Made by a program: the position numbers and the translations under genes. A stretch of DNA of 64,000 bases from Verrucomicrobiota bacterium (GTDB lineage Bacteria; Verrucomicrobiota; Verrucomicrobiia; Opitutales; Opitutaceae), in assembly GCA_016222805.1 (NCBI GenBank), contig JACRQG010000032.1:62001-126000 (forward strand), given 5' to 3'. Below, in pieces: positions 42,165 to 50,782 of the stretch. Position 1 is the stretch's first letter; every line of letters starts with the position of its first letter. The notes below the pieces were generated by a model that was not told the origin of the DNA, did no database searches, and worked only from the letters and a program-made list of their open reading frames with translations.

Positions 42165-43210
42165 ATCGCCGACTTGCCTTCGTGGCTGGAGTAGTAGCTC
42201 AGCCACAACCGGCCGTCGGTGTGCCAGACCATGCCGGCATAGCTGGTGTCGCCGCCGCTCGGCAGCGTGACCAGGCGGCTCAGCCGGCCATCCTCGCCGA
42301 GACGCGCGACCATCGTGGTCACGCCCTTGGTCGCGCCGGCCGGGGGTGTCACGTAGTCCCGCGTGGTGACGATCCAGCCGGCGCCGGGCTGGAGGATGAA
42401 GTTGGGCCCGCCCAGGCGGTGGTTGCTTTGCCTCCACGTCCAGTTCCGGTAGGGCGGCGCGGCGCGGCCGATCACGCCCATCGTGTTGCCGGCCTCGCGC
42501 CGGACCATCGCGATCATCTCGCCGGTGGGCGTAAAGCGCACCGTGGTTTCGTTGGGACGCCCGGTCACTTCGAGGGGGGCGACGAGATCCCACTTCAATC
42601 CATCGCGGGACGAATACAGGGCGAGCGTCCATTCGGTCGCGTCGGCATCACCCGGTTTCTTCACCCCATTGCCATAGGAAACCCCGTACGCGACCCCATC
42701 GTGCCAGGTCACGCGCCACAGCCAGTCGCCTTCGCGCAACACCTGCGCCGGTGGCGTCCAGGTGCGGCCATCGGTGGAAAAGAGCACGCGCGGCTGCCGA
42801 CCCTTGAGTTGTTTTGTGCCCAGGTAGACGGAGCCGCCGCAGACCAGCATCAGGCGGCCGTCGGGCGTCACGGAGAACTTCGGATCGCGCAGATCGATGT
42901 CCTTCTCCGTGAGGTACGCCGCCGAAGTCCAGGTGCCGCCGTCGGCGGATTCGATCACGCGGATGCCGCCGTCCCCGCCGACGTGTGCGGTGGATTCGCG
43001 AAACGTGCACCACCAGCGGCCCCGCCAGTGGACGAGATCGGTGAAGGCGTTGTGGTGGCCGGCGTCCCAGATCTTGCGGACCTCGAGGATGCGGGTCTCG
43101 GCCGTCCCGGGCGCGGCCGCCGCCGCGGAAGCCGGTGCCATGCTCGCCGCCGCCAGGACAAAGGTAAGGCGCAGGACAGACCGGATGAGGAGGCGGGGTG
43201 ACGGGTGCAT
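42137..43210 (-). CDS. Exported exo-alpha-sialidase-like (BNR) protein
   Basis: A 357-residue exported protein (signal peptide 1-31). Asp-box-like turns are seen in at least three blades: SADGGTW, STDGRTW and SRDGLKW, in the sialidase/BNR propeller arrangement. RWWCTFRESTAH and FRESTAH resemble the arginine-triad strand 1 region. The catalytic Tyr/Glu pair cannot be assigned with confidence. True sialidase activity is not proven; related proteins act on other acidic sugars. Convergent overlap with the MFS gene. Confidence 0.8.
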   Translation of the reverse strand: MHPSPRLLIRSVLRLTFVLAAASMAPASAAAAAPGTAETRILEVRKIWDAGHHNAFTDLVHWRGRWWCTFRESTAHVGGDGGIRVIESADGGTWTSAAYLTEKDIDLRDPKFSVTPDGRLMLVCGGSVYLGTKQLKGRQPRVLFSTDGRTWTPPAQVLREGDWLWRVTWHDGVAYGVSYGNGVKKPGDADATEWTLALYSSRDGLKWDLVAPLEVTGRPNETTVRFTPTGEMIAMVRREAGNTMGVIGRAAPPYRNWTWRQSNHRLGGPNFILQPGAGWIVTTRDYVTPPAGATKGVTTMVARLGEDGRLSRLVTLPSGGDTSYAGMVWHTDGRLWLSYYSSHEGKSAIYLAKLAVP

Positions 43211-43301
43211 GGTGTAGGTTGGAAGCCAGCCGGCCCCAAAGCGCAAGACCGCCGGAATTCCGCCTTGGCGTGCCGGACGGTTTTGGCACGGTTGCCCCAG
43301 C

Positions 43302-43997
43302 ATGAGCGTCCTCAAGACCCTGCAGCAGCGACTCGCCCCGGAACTCAACTTCCTCTTCACCATCCCGCCGGTCGAGACGCCCGTGGGCTGGGATTGCGGG
43401 TGGCGGCCTCATGAACACGCGTGGCACACCTACTTCGTGGCGCGCATGTTCGGGTCCCGTGCGAGCCTGTGCACCGGCGACTATGCCCTCCTGTCGCGCC
43501 TGATGCCGCCGCTGACCACGCTGGAGCGCGAGCCGAAGCACGCCTGGTGCACGATCGGCGAACTCACGCCCGTCGATCTCAGCATGACCTTCGCGCACTT
43601 CGCCAATGTGCCGCAGCTCCGCACCGCCATCACCGGCGAGGGTGTCAACGGCGACTGGATCGTCCGCTACTCCGAGGACGAGGCGATTCTCGACGAAAAC
43701 GTCGAGAGCGGAAACGAGATCCTGTTCATCCAGCGGCAAGTCATCGCGGACACCGCCGAGGCCCTGCTGGAGGATCCGGGCCGCTTCCTGCCACCACCTC
43801 CTCCCGCGGCCAGTGACAACTGGGTCGCCCATCACGGTCCGGACATCCACCTGAAGATCGCGCTGCACTGCTACCGCTACGCCGCCGGCAACGGACGGAG
43901 CATTCGGAACAAGGCCAGTCGCGAGGAGGCGATGACCTGGATTGCCTCCACCTACGCCGACCCCAAACCGGCCATCCTCAAGCTGCTGGTGGCGTAA
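43302..43997 (+). CDS. Conserved hypothetical protein
   Basis: A 231-residue cytoplasmic protein with many Trp and His residues: WDCGWRPHEHAWHTYFVAR near the N-terminus, CTIGELTPVDLS, GDWIVRYSEDEA, and DNWVAHHGPDIHLKIALHCYRY. No family recognised. The HxxxH and Trp-rich start suggests a metal or ligand site. The ATG at 43302 follows GGTTGCCCCAGC. It is divergent from the sialidase-like gene and 267 bp upstream of the fucosidase. Confidence 0.65.
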   Translation: MSVLKTLQQRLAPELNFLFTIPPVETPVGWDCGWRPHEHAWHTYFVARMFGSRASLCTGDYALLSRLMPPLTTLEREPKHAWCTIGELTPVDLSMTFAHFANVPQLRTAITGEGVNGDWIVRYSEDEAILDENVESGNEILFIQRQVIADTAEALLEDPGRFLPPPPPAASDNWVAHHGPDIHLKIALHCYRYAAGNGRSIRNKASREEAMTWIASTYADPKPAILKLLVA

Positions 43998-44037
43998 GCG
44001 CCTCTGGCGGCCGCGCGGCCTCATCTTGCGCCTTCCC

Positions 44038-44103
44038 TGTAGGCGGGACGACCTCGTCTCGCGGGAATGCGTCGCCGCGCGGGACGGGGTCGTCCCGCCC
44101 ACC
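44038..44103. repeat. REP/BIME-like pair
   Basis: TGTAGGCGGGACGACCTCGTC-like left arm and the inverted GACGGGGTCGTCCCGCCCACC right arm. The two compensating changes (GACGACC with GGTCGTC) keep the pairing, so this copy has evolved as an RNA/DNA hairpin. Confidence 0.8.
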
Positions 44104-44263
44104 TGATTTCGCGCGCACGATTCCGCCCGCAAGAAACGACCGGCAAACGCCCGAATCCGCATAGCCAAACCTGGCCGGGCTTGCGATCCTGCGCGCCCCT
44201 GGAATCGCACTTCGCGGCTGGCGTCCCTGCCCGGAGCGATTCCTCCCATTGCTGCGGCCTGAC

Positions 44264-46036
44264 ATGAAAACTCCCCTCCTCCCTGCGATCCTCCTGATCT
44301 CCACCGTGCTTTCCGGCGGCCCCTCCCTCGCTTCGGCGGCGGAAACACCGGCCGGCGACAATCCCTCGTTTTACCCGGGTGAAACCGCCGCCCAGAAGGA
44401 TGCCCGCCTGAAATGGTGGCGCGAGGCGCGCTTCGGCATGTTCATCCACTGGGGGCTCTACGCCGTGCCCGCCGGCACCTGGCAGGGGAAGCAGATCCCC
44501 GGCATCGGCGAGTGGATCATGAACCGCGGCAAGATCCCCGTCGCCGACTACGCCAAGTTCGCCGAGCAATTCAACCCGGTGAAGTACAACGCCGACACCT
44601 GGGTGCGCCTCGCGAAGGAGGCCGGGATGAAGTACATCGTCATCACCTCGAAACATCACGACGGCTTCGCCCTCTTCAAGTCGGCCGCCAGTCCGTACAA
44701 CCTCGTCGACGCGACCCCCTTCAAGCGCGACGCCCTCAAGGAACTCGCCGCCGCCTGTCAGAAACACGGCATCAAACTCGGCTTCTATTACTCGCAGGCT
44801 CAGGACTGGCATCACCGCGGCGGCGCCGCCAGCGGCGGCCACTGGGATCCCGCCGCGCAGGCCGGCGACATGGATGAGTACATCCGCCAGATCGCCGTCC
44901 CGCAGGTGCGCGAAATCCTCACCAACTATGGTCCCATCGCGATCCTCTGGTGGGACACCCCGACCAACATGAACCGCGAGCGCGCCGACATGCTCGCGCC
45001 GCTCGTGAAGCTGCAGCCGGGTCTCGTGCTGAACAACCGCCTTGGCGGCGGCTACCTCGGCGACACCGAAACCCCGGAGAACCGCATCCCCGCCACGGGC
45101 TATCCCCGCGACTGGGAAGCCTGCATGACGATGAACGACACCTGGGGCTTCAAGTCGTATGATCACAACTGGAAGTCCGCGCAGACGTTGATCCGCAACC
45201 TCGTCGACATCGCCAGCAAGGGCGGCAACTACCTGCTCAACGTCGGTCCGACCGCCGAGGGAGAGATTCCGGCGCCCAGCGTGGAGCGGCTGAAGGCGGT
45301 CGGCGCCTGGATGCAGCGGAACGGGGAGGCGATCTATGGCACGATGGCGAGTCCGTTCCTGCGCCTGGGCTGGGGCCGCGCCACCCAGAAACCCGACAAG
45401 CTCTACCTGCACGTTTTCAACTGGCCGGCCGACGGCAACCTGGTGGTGCCGATGAGCAGCGGTGCAAAGAAGGCCTACCTCCTTGGCGCCCCCGGCCAGC
45501 CGCTCAAGTTCTCCGCCTCGCCCACCGGCCTGCGCGTGAGCGTGCCCGCCGTCGCACCCGACGCGATCTCCTCCACGCTCGTGCTGGAAGGCGTGGGCAA
45601 GGTCGTCGCCCTTCCGCCGCCGCCAATCGCGGCCGAGGCCGATGGTTCCGTCCAACTCCCCTGCGACGCCGCCGATCTGTTCGGCAAGCACGTGCGCATC
45701 GAGGGCAACACCAACCTCAATCTCGGAGCGTGGCGCGGCTTGGATGACTACGCCTCATGGCAGGTGAAGTTCACCCGGCCCGGCAAGTACGACGTGCTCC
45801 TGGTGGCCGCCGTGCCCGCCAACATCGCGGGCAGCACGTATGCCGTGACCATCGGCAGCGAGCGCCTCGAGGCGACCACGGTTTCCACCGCCGGCAAGGA
45901 CTACCAGCCCGTGAAGGTCGGCACCATCACGGTGACCCAGGCCGGCACGACGACGGTCGCGCTCAAGCCCGTCAAGATCGCCAAGGGCGAACTCCTGCGC
46001 CTGCGCGCCCTCACGCTCAAGCCGGTCGCGCCGTAG
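44264..46036 (+). CDS. Exported GH29 alpha-L-fucosidase
   Basis: A 590-residue fucosidase with a signal peptide (residues 1-25). The GH29 core shows LKWWREARFGMFIHWGLYAVPAGTW, YIVITSKHHDGFALF, and the nucleophile D231 in ILWWDTPTNM. GNYLLNVGPTAEGEI is the family signature near the end of the barrel. A C-terminal carbohydrate-binding-like beta domain (about 395-590) includes YDVLLVAAVPAN. Releases alpha-L-fucose outside or in the periplasm. The upstream gap holds a REP unit; an in-frame TTG at 44249 is rejected because the signal peptide begins at the ATG. Confidence 0.94.
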   Translation: MKTPLLPAILLISTVLSGGPSLASAAETPAGDNPSFYPGETAAQKDARLKWWREARFGMFIHWGLYAVPAGTWQGKQIPGIGEWIMNRGKIPVADYAKFAEQFNPVKYNADTWVRLAKEAGMKYIVITSKHHDGFALFKSAASPYNLVDATPFKRDALKELAAACQKHGIKLGFYYSQAQDWHHRGGAASGGHWDPAAQAGDMDEYIRQIAVPQVREILTNYGPIAILWWDTPTNMNRERADMLAPLVKLQPGLVLNNRLGGGYLGDTETPENRIPATGYPRDWEACMTMNDTWGFKSYDHNWKSAQTLIRNLVDIASKGGNYLLNVGPTAEGEIPAPSVERLKAVGAWMQRNGEAIYGTMASPFLRLGWGRATQKPDKLYLHVFNWPADGNLVVPMSSGAKKAYLLGAPGQPLKFSASPTGLRVSVPAVAPDAISSTLVLEGVGKVVALPPPPIAAEADGSVQLPCDAADLFGKHVRIEGNTNLNLGAWRGLDDYASWQVKFTRPGKYDVLLVAAVPANIAGSTYAVTIGSERLEATTVSTAGKDYQPVKVGTITVTQAGTTTVALKPVKIAKGELLRLRALTLKPVAP

Positions 46037-46059
46037 GCCGCGTGGCGAGGGACGAGGGA

Positions 46060-46202
46060 GCGGCGCTTGCCCAAGCGCCGCCACGCCCTTCCGGCGGTTG
46101 GGAAACCGCCGCTCCGGCCGGGCGGCCGGACACGCGCCGCCGGCAGGAAACTGAAATGATCCCTCCGCGCGAGCGCTTGCGGGGCGGCGGCTCCCCGCCT
46201 AC
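46060..46202. repeat. Nested hairpins plus REP half unit
   Basis: GCGGCGCTT-gccc-AAGCGCCGC (46060-46081), then GGCGGTT-GGGA-AACCGCC (46093-46110); outer arms GAGCGGCG and CGCCGCTC also pair. At 46180-46202 CGGGGCGGCGGCTCCCCGCC ends in TACA, a REP half unit. No T-tract, so not typical terminators. Confidence 0.75.
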
Positions 46203-46258
46203 AGAAGTTCATCCGGGTCGCTTCACCCGGTTCGCCAAACGGCCTCCCCTTGCTCCCC

Positions 46259-47668
46259 ATGAAAAACACCTCCCGAAGGGACTTCCTCCGTCGCGGCACA
46301 CTCGGCACCGCCGGGCTCACCATCGGCGGCCTCGGTTTCAGCGCCAAGTCCTACGCGGCGATTCGCGGTGCCAATGAACGGATCAACATCGCCGTGATCG
46401 GCATCCGCAACCAGGGCACCGTCCACCTCAACAGCTGGTGCGGCCTGAAAGACAGCCACAACGCGCAGGTCCGCACCGTCTGCGACACCGACGAGGCGCT
46501 CTTCGCGCCCGCGGTGCAGCTGGTGGAGAAGAAGACCGGGGTGAAGCCCGCCACCGAGTGGGACCTGCGGCGCGTCTTCGCCGACAAGGAGATCGACGTG
46601 GTCTCCATCGTTACCCCCAACCACTGGCACGCGCTCGCCACCGTCTGGGCCTGCCAGGCGGGCAAGCATGTCTACGTCGAGAAACCGGCCTCCCACAATC
46701 TCTGGGAAGGTCGCAAGATGATCGAGGCCGCGCGGAAGTACGGCGTGCGCGTCGGCGTCGGGTTGAACAACCGCTCGAACCGAAACGTGCGCGAGGCGAT
46801 GGCCTTCCTGCACAGTGGTGGCATCGGCGAGGTGTACCTGGCCCGCTCGCTCTGCTTCAAGGCCCGCGACTCCTACGGCCTCGCCAAGGACGGCACGCCG
46901 CCGGACGGGCTGCACTATGATCTGTGGCTCGGGCCCGCACCCTGGCGCCCTTACAACGAAAAGCGCGGCCACTACAACTGGCACTGGTATTGGGACACGG
47001 GCAACGGCGACACCGGCAACACCGGGCCGCACCAACTCGACCTCGCGCGCTGGGGCCTCGCCAAGAACGAGCACCCGGTGTCGGTGTATTCTGCCGGCGG
47101 TCTCTATGGCTTCAGCCGCGAGGACGCCCCGCCGGAAAAGCGAACGAAAGGCACCCGCGTCTACGGCGGCGTCGAGACGTACGGCCGCGACCGCACCAGC
47201 CAGGAGACGCCCAACACGCAGACCGCCGTCTTCAAGTACGCCGACGGCACGATGCTCGAGATGGAGACGCGCGGCCGTTATACGAACCACGAGGGCAGCA
47301 AGGGCCAGGAGGTCGGCAATCTTTTCTACGGTTCCGACGGCTGGCTCGAAATCAGCGGCAATACGTGGAAGGCCTTCCGCCAGCGCGGTCGCGAGCCGGT
47401 CGCCGGCTCGAAGGACGGCGAACGCGAGGGCAACCACTGGGCCAACTTCCTCGAGGCGGTGCGCGCCGGCCGCGACGACGCCCTCCACGCCGACATCCAC
47501 GACGGCCACCTGTCCACCTCGCTCTGCCACCTGGCCAACATCTCCTACCGCACCGGCCGGGCGCTGCGGTTCATGGGCGAGTACGAGAGGTTCGCCCACG
47601 ATCCGGAAGCCGACACGCTGCTCACCCGCGTCTATCGCAAACCCTACGTCGTCCCCGAAAACGTGTGA
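46259..47668 (+). CDS. Tat-exported Gfo/Idh/MocA family oxidoreductase
   Basis: A 469-residue oxidoreductase with Tat motif SRRDFLRRGTLGTAGL (residues 5-20). NAD-binding segment INIAVIGIRNQG (about 42-53) and EKP at 141-143 (YVEKPASHN). The GDTGNTGPHQLDLARW segment parallels the oxidoreductase at 1.1-2.6 kb, so the two are paralogues of the same exported subgroup. It sits between fucosidase and the tannase-family gene, suggesting it oxidises a sugar released here. The ATG at 46259 follows CCTCCCCTTGCTCCCC. Confidence 0.92.
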   Translation: MKNTSRRDFLRRGTLGTAGLTIGGLGFSAKSYAAIRGANERINIAVIGIRNQGTVHLNSWCGLKDSHNAQVRTVCDTDEALFAPAVQLVEKKTGVKPATEWDLRRVFADKEIDVVSIVTPNHWHALATVWACQAGKHVYVEKPASHNLWEGRKMIEAARKYGVRVGVGLNNRSNRNVREAMAFLHSGGIGEVYLARSLCFKARDSYGLAKDGTPPDGLHYDLWLGPAPWRPYNEKRGHYNWHWYWDTGNGDTGNTGPHQLDLARWGLAKNEHPVSVYSAGGLYGFSREDAPPEKRTKGTRVYGGVETYGRDRTSQETPNTQTAVFKYADGTMLEMETRGRYTNHEGSKGQEVGNLFYGSDGWLEISGNTWKAFRQRGREPVAGSKDGEREGNHWANFLEAVRAGRDDALHADIHDGHLSTSLCHLANISYRTGRALRFMGEYERFAHDPEADTLLTRVYRKPYVVPENV

Positions 47669-47694
47669 GGGTGTTCTTCCCCGCCGGATTTCCC

Positions 47695-47770
47695 TGTAGG
47701 CGGGGCGACCCCGCCCCGCGCGAGACGGACTCCCAACCAAATGAGGCGGGGTGAAGTCGCCCCGCCCACC
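47695..47770. repeat. REP/BIME-like pair
   Basis: TGTAGGCGGGGCGACCCCGC, then about 30 nt, then the inverted GAAGTCGCCCCGCCCACC. Between the oxidoreductase and tannase-family genes. Confidence 0.8.
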
Positions 47771-47806
47771 TTTCCCCAATCCAGTCATAACCCCCTGCCC
47801 TTGCCC

Positions 47807-49357
47807 ATGCCTGCCTACCTCCGCCTGCCGTGTTTCCTTCTTGCCGTCCTGCTCGCCCTGGTCGCGCGGGCGCAGTCGCTGCCGCCGCTCTATCCCGATA
47901 CCACTCCGGTTTGCGCCCCGGAGGACCTGCGGAAGGTTGCGATCCCCAATACCACGATCGAGGCCGTGACCATTGATCCCAAGGATGGCGCGGTGCGGGT
48001 GACGGCCATCGTCACCCACCCGCCGGCCAACGATCGCGTGAAGGTCTGGGTGGCGCTGCCGATCAAAGGCTGGAACGGCCGTTTCCGTGGCAACGGCGGC
48101 GGCGGCTTCGTCGGCGGCAGCGCGGAGAGCCTGCGGGGCCCGGTGGCGCAGGGTTTCGCCACGGCCGCGACCGATACCGGGCACGAGGGTGGCAGTGGCA
48201 GCTTCGCCCTCAGCGCCACCGGCCGGCTCAACTGGCAGGAGATCCGCGACAACGCCTACCTCGGCATCCACGAGATGACCGTGGTCGGCAAGGCGCTCAC
48301 GCAGGCCTTCTACGGGAAGCCGCCCAAGTACTCGTACTTTTACGGCAGTTCCACCGGCGGCCGGCAGGCCTTGATGGAGGCCCAGCGGTATCCGCAGGAC
48401 TACGATGGGATCTACTCCGGTTGCCCGGCGGTCAACTGGGCCAGCTTCGTACCGACGGACCTCTGGCCCCAGGTGGTAATGCTCGAGGCCAGGAACTTCG
48501 TCTCCAAGGCCAAACTCGACGCCGTCACCGCCGCCGTCATCGCCGCGAACGACGCGGCCGACGGTGTGTCCGACGGCGTGATCGACGATTCCCTGACCTG
48601 CAAATGGGATCCAAAGGCCTTCGTCGGCACCAAGGTGGGCGAGGAGGAATTCACCGCGGCGGACGCCGACGTGGTGCGGCAGATCTGGGACGGCCCGCGC
48701 GGCCACAAAGGCCGCTTCCTCTGGTGGGGGATGCCGCGCGGATCCAATCTCGTCGCCCTCTCCGCCACCGAGGGCACGCCGCTCACCGGCAAACCCTTCC
48801 AGATCGCGCTCGATTGGGTGAAGTACTTCCTCGTGCAGAGCCACACCTGGGACTGGACGACGATCACGCGTGCCGACTTCGAACTGCTCTGGAACCAGTC
48901 GGTCGAGCTCTACCGCCCCGTCTACAGCGCCGACAACACCGACCTCACGCGCTTCCGCGATCGCGGTGGAAAGATCCTGATCACGCACGGTCTGGCGGAT
49001 CAGTTGATCCCGCCGGAAGGGTCGATCCAGTACTACGAACGCCTGCAGCAGCGGATGGGCGGCGCCGCCAAGACGGCGGAGTTCGCCCGTCTCTTCCTCG
49101 TGCCCGGCGTCGATCACGGCTTTCGCGGCAACGGTGTGGCGCCCTCGCCCGGCCAGTGGTTCACGGCGCTGGCGGCCTGGGTCGAGGAAGGCAAGGCTCC
49201 GGATCAGATCCTCGCGGAAAAACGCGACGCCGCCGGCAAACTGCTGCGCAAGCGGCCCGTGTTCCCATATCCGCAGTACGCCAAATACAGTGGCAGCGGG
49301 AACCCGGATGACGCCGCCAGCTACGTCGCGGCGACGCGCCCGTTGCAAAAACGGTAA
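47807..49357 (+). CDS. Exported tannase/feruloyl-esterase-family protein lacking the conserved disulfide
   Basis: A 516-residue enzyme of the tannase family (PF07519), with signal peptide (1-22, VARAQS). Nucleophile S182 in YGSSTGGRQA, acid D398 (LADQLIPPEGS) and H437 (GVDHGFRG) follow the family CS-D-HC order. The two cysteines that normally flank Ser and His and form a disulfide are Ser181 and Gly438 here. GNGGGGFVGG and YDGIYSGCPAVNW are other family marks. Expected: hydrolysis of aromatic or acyl esters on plant polysaccharide. It lies in the same strand block as the fucosidase and oxidoreductase. Confidence 0.9.
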   Translation: MPAYLRLPCFLLAVLLALVARAQSLPPLYPDTTPVCAPEDLRKVAIPNTTIEAVTIDPKDGAVRVTAIVTHPPANDRVKVWVALPIKGWNGRFRGNGGGGFVGGSAESLRGPVAQGFATAATDTGHEGGSGSFALSATGRLNWQEIRDNAYLGIHEMTVVGKALTQAFYGKPPKYSYFYGSSTGGRQALMEAQRYPQDYDGIYSGCPAVNWASFVPTDLWPQVVMLEARNFVSKAKLDAVTAAVIAANDAADGVSDGVIDDSLTCKWDPKAFVGTKVGEEEFTAADADVVRQIWDGPRGHKGRFLWWGMPRGSNLVALSATEGTPLTGKPFQIALDWVKYFLVQSHTWDWTTITRADFELLWNQSVELYRPVYSADNTDLTRFRDRGGKILITHGLADQLIPPEGSIQYYERLQQRMGGAAKTAEFARLFLVPGVDHGFRGNGVAPSPGQWFTALAAWVEEGKAPDQILAEKRDAAGKLLRKRPVFPYPQYAKYSGSGNPDDAASYVAATRPLQKR

Positions 49358-49389
49358 TCGGCCGCGGCGAGGCCGGCCTTTCGCGGCCG

Positions 49390-50679
49390 CTATCGGCCCT
49401 TCCGCAGGTGCCGGTCGGCGAATTCCAGGAACTGCTCCCAGTCGGCTGGGGTGATGTCGTGTTGGCCGGAACGCACGTGGTAGCCGAGCAGATCCCCGCG
49501 CAGCGGTCGATCGACCGGGGGTAATTCCGCCGCGCCAAGACCGCGCTCGCCGTAGAGCCGGTACACCGGTTGCGCGTGCCAGAGACTCAGAAACTCCCCC
49601 TTGGGATCCGCCCCCCGATCCTCGATCGCACTGGCGACATAGAGCGGGCGCGGGGCGATCAGGGCCAGCAACTCATGCTGGTCCACCGGCAGGGCGTCCT
49701 CACGGTCGTTATACTTCCGGTAGTTGAGGGCGTACCACGGCGTGCTGTGGCGGCTGTTGGAGATCGCGATCGTCTCGCCATAGATCCGCTTGGCCAGCGC
49801 CGCGCCACCTGCGCCGGAGTTGTTGGAAATCACGAGGGCGAAGCGCTCGTCCTGCGCCGCTGCCCAGAGCGCGGTCTTCCCGAGCCGCGAGTGGCCGTGC
49901 ACCGCCACCCGCTTCGCATCGAGTTGGGGATCCGACTCGATCCAGTCGAGCGCCCGGCTGAGACCCCAGGCCCAAATCCCGATTGAGCCCCAGCCGTCCG
50001 GCGGACGCCGGTTCACGCTGCCCGAGGTAAACAGCGCTCCGACGGCCTCCTCCATGCCGTCATCCCGGTCGGGACAAAGGTCGCCATAGTACACCGTGGC
50101 GGTCGCGTAGCCGCGGGCGATCACCTTCTCGATATTCCAGCGGGAGGCATGTCCGCCGCGGCTGGCCTCCGTGGCCCGGTTGTTCACCACGTGTTGCTCC
50201 GGACTCGTCCGCATCCAGGCGGTCGACCGAGTGATGCCCGGATCCTGGTGCACGCAGTGGTTGCCAAAGTAATTCAGGCCGAGAAACACCGGCCAGGGGG
50301 CGCCCGACCCATTGGGCTGGTAAACGAGCAGGTGCATCCTCGGCCCCTCGGATCCCGCCGTGAACCACACCGTGATTTCCTTGCGGGTCGCGGTGCCGCC
50401 CAGGGCGGCGCGATCGATGGAGGTCACCTGCGCGTGCATGGCCGGCGGTCGGCCGGCCGGGGTGCGGCCGTAGACTTCGCGGGCAAACAGCTCGAGCAAT
50501 TCCGGCCGGCGTCGTTCCCGCCAGCCAAGGGCATCCCGAATCGGCGTGCCCTCCTCTCCGCGCAACGGATCCGGCAGGGGCAGGTTGCCCACCTTGCTCT
50601 CGTCGTAATTCGGCGGCGCGGCACTCCATCCACTCGCGGACAGAACCAATCCCAAGGCGACGCACCGGGGTGAGATCAT
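49390..50679 (-). CDS. Exported CE15-like glucuronoyl esterase
   Basis: A 429-residue alpha/beta hydrolase with signal peptide (1-20). The nucleophile motif is GHSRLGK at 262-268 with S264, matching the G-x-S-R-x-G-K pattern of family CE15; SNNSGAGGAAL follows at the expected position of the CE15 acidic/oxyanion segment, and the likely His is in SGQHDITPADW near the end. Early segment RMHLLVYQPNGSG and FLGLNYFGN fit the family. CE15 cleaves esters of 4-O-methyl-glucuronic acid. It overlaps nothing; the promoter region is shared with the divergent DUF4965 gene (50679/50783). Confidence 0.88.
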   Translation of the reverse strand: MISPRCVALGLVLSASGWSAAPPNYDESKVGNLPLPDPLRGEEGTPIRDALGWRERRRPELLELFAREVYGRTPAGRPPAMHAQVTSIDRAALGGTATRKEITVWFTAGSEGPRMHLLVYQPNGSGAPWPVFLGLNYFGNHCVHQDPGITRSTAWMRTSPEQHVVNNRATEASRGGHASRWNIEKVIARGYATATVYYGDLCPDRDDGMEEAVGALFTSGSVNRRPPDGWGSIGIWAWGLSRALDWIESDPQLDAKRVAVHGHSRLGKTALWAAAQDERFALVISNNSGAGGAALAKRIYGETIAISNSRHSTPWYALNYRKYNDREDALPVDQHELLALIAPRPLYVASAIEDRGADPKGEFLSLWHAQPVYRLYGERGLGAAELPPVDRPLRGDLLGYHVRSGQHDITPADWEQFLEFADRHLRKGR

Positions 50680-50782
50680 GGAACGAAAGGGCCTCTCCGT
50701 GCATCGCCGCACACCGCCGGCAACGCGACGAAAATCGCGACCGGGATTGCCGGTGGCGGTGCAACCTGATGCAATCGCAGGC

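Noticed and set aside
46223-49348. 1041-codon minus-strand frame opposite the oxidoreductase and tannase-family genes
   Set aside because: High-GC shadow; the plus strand has clear Tat, EKP and GSSTGG motifs.
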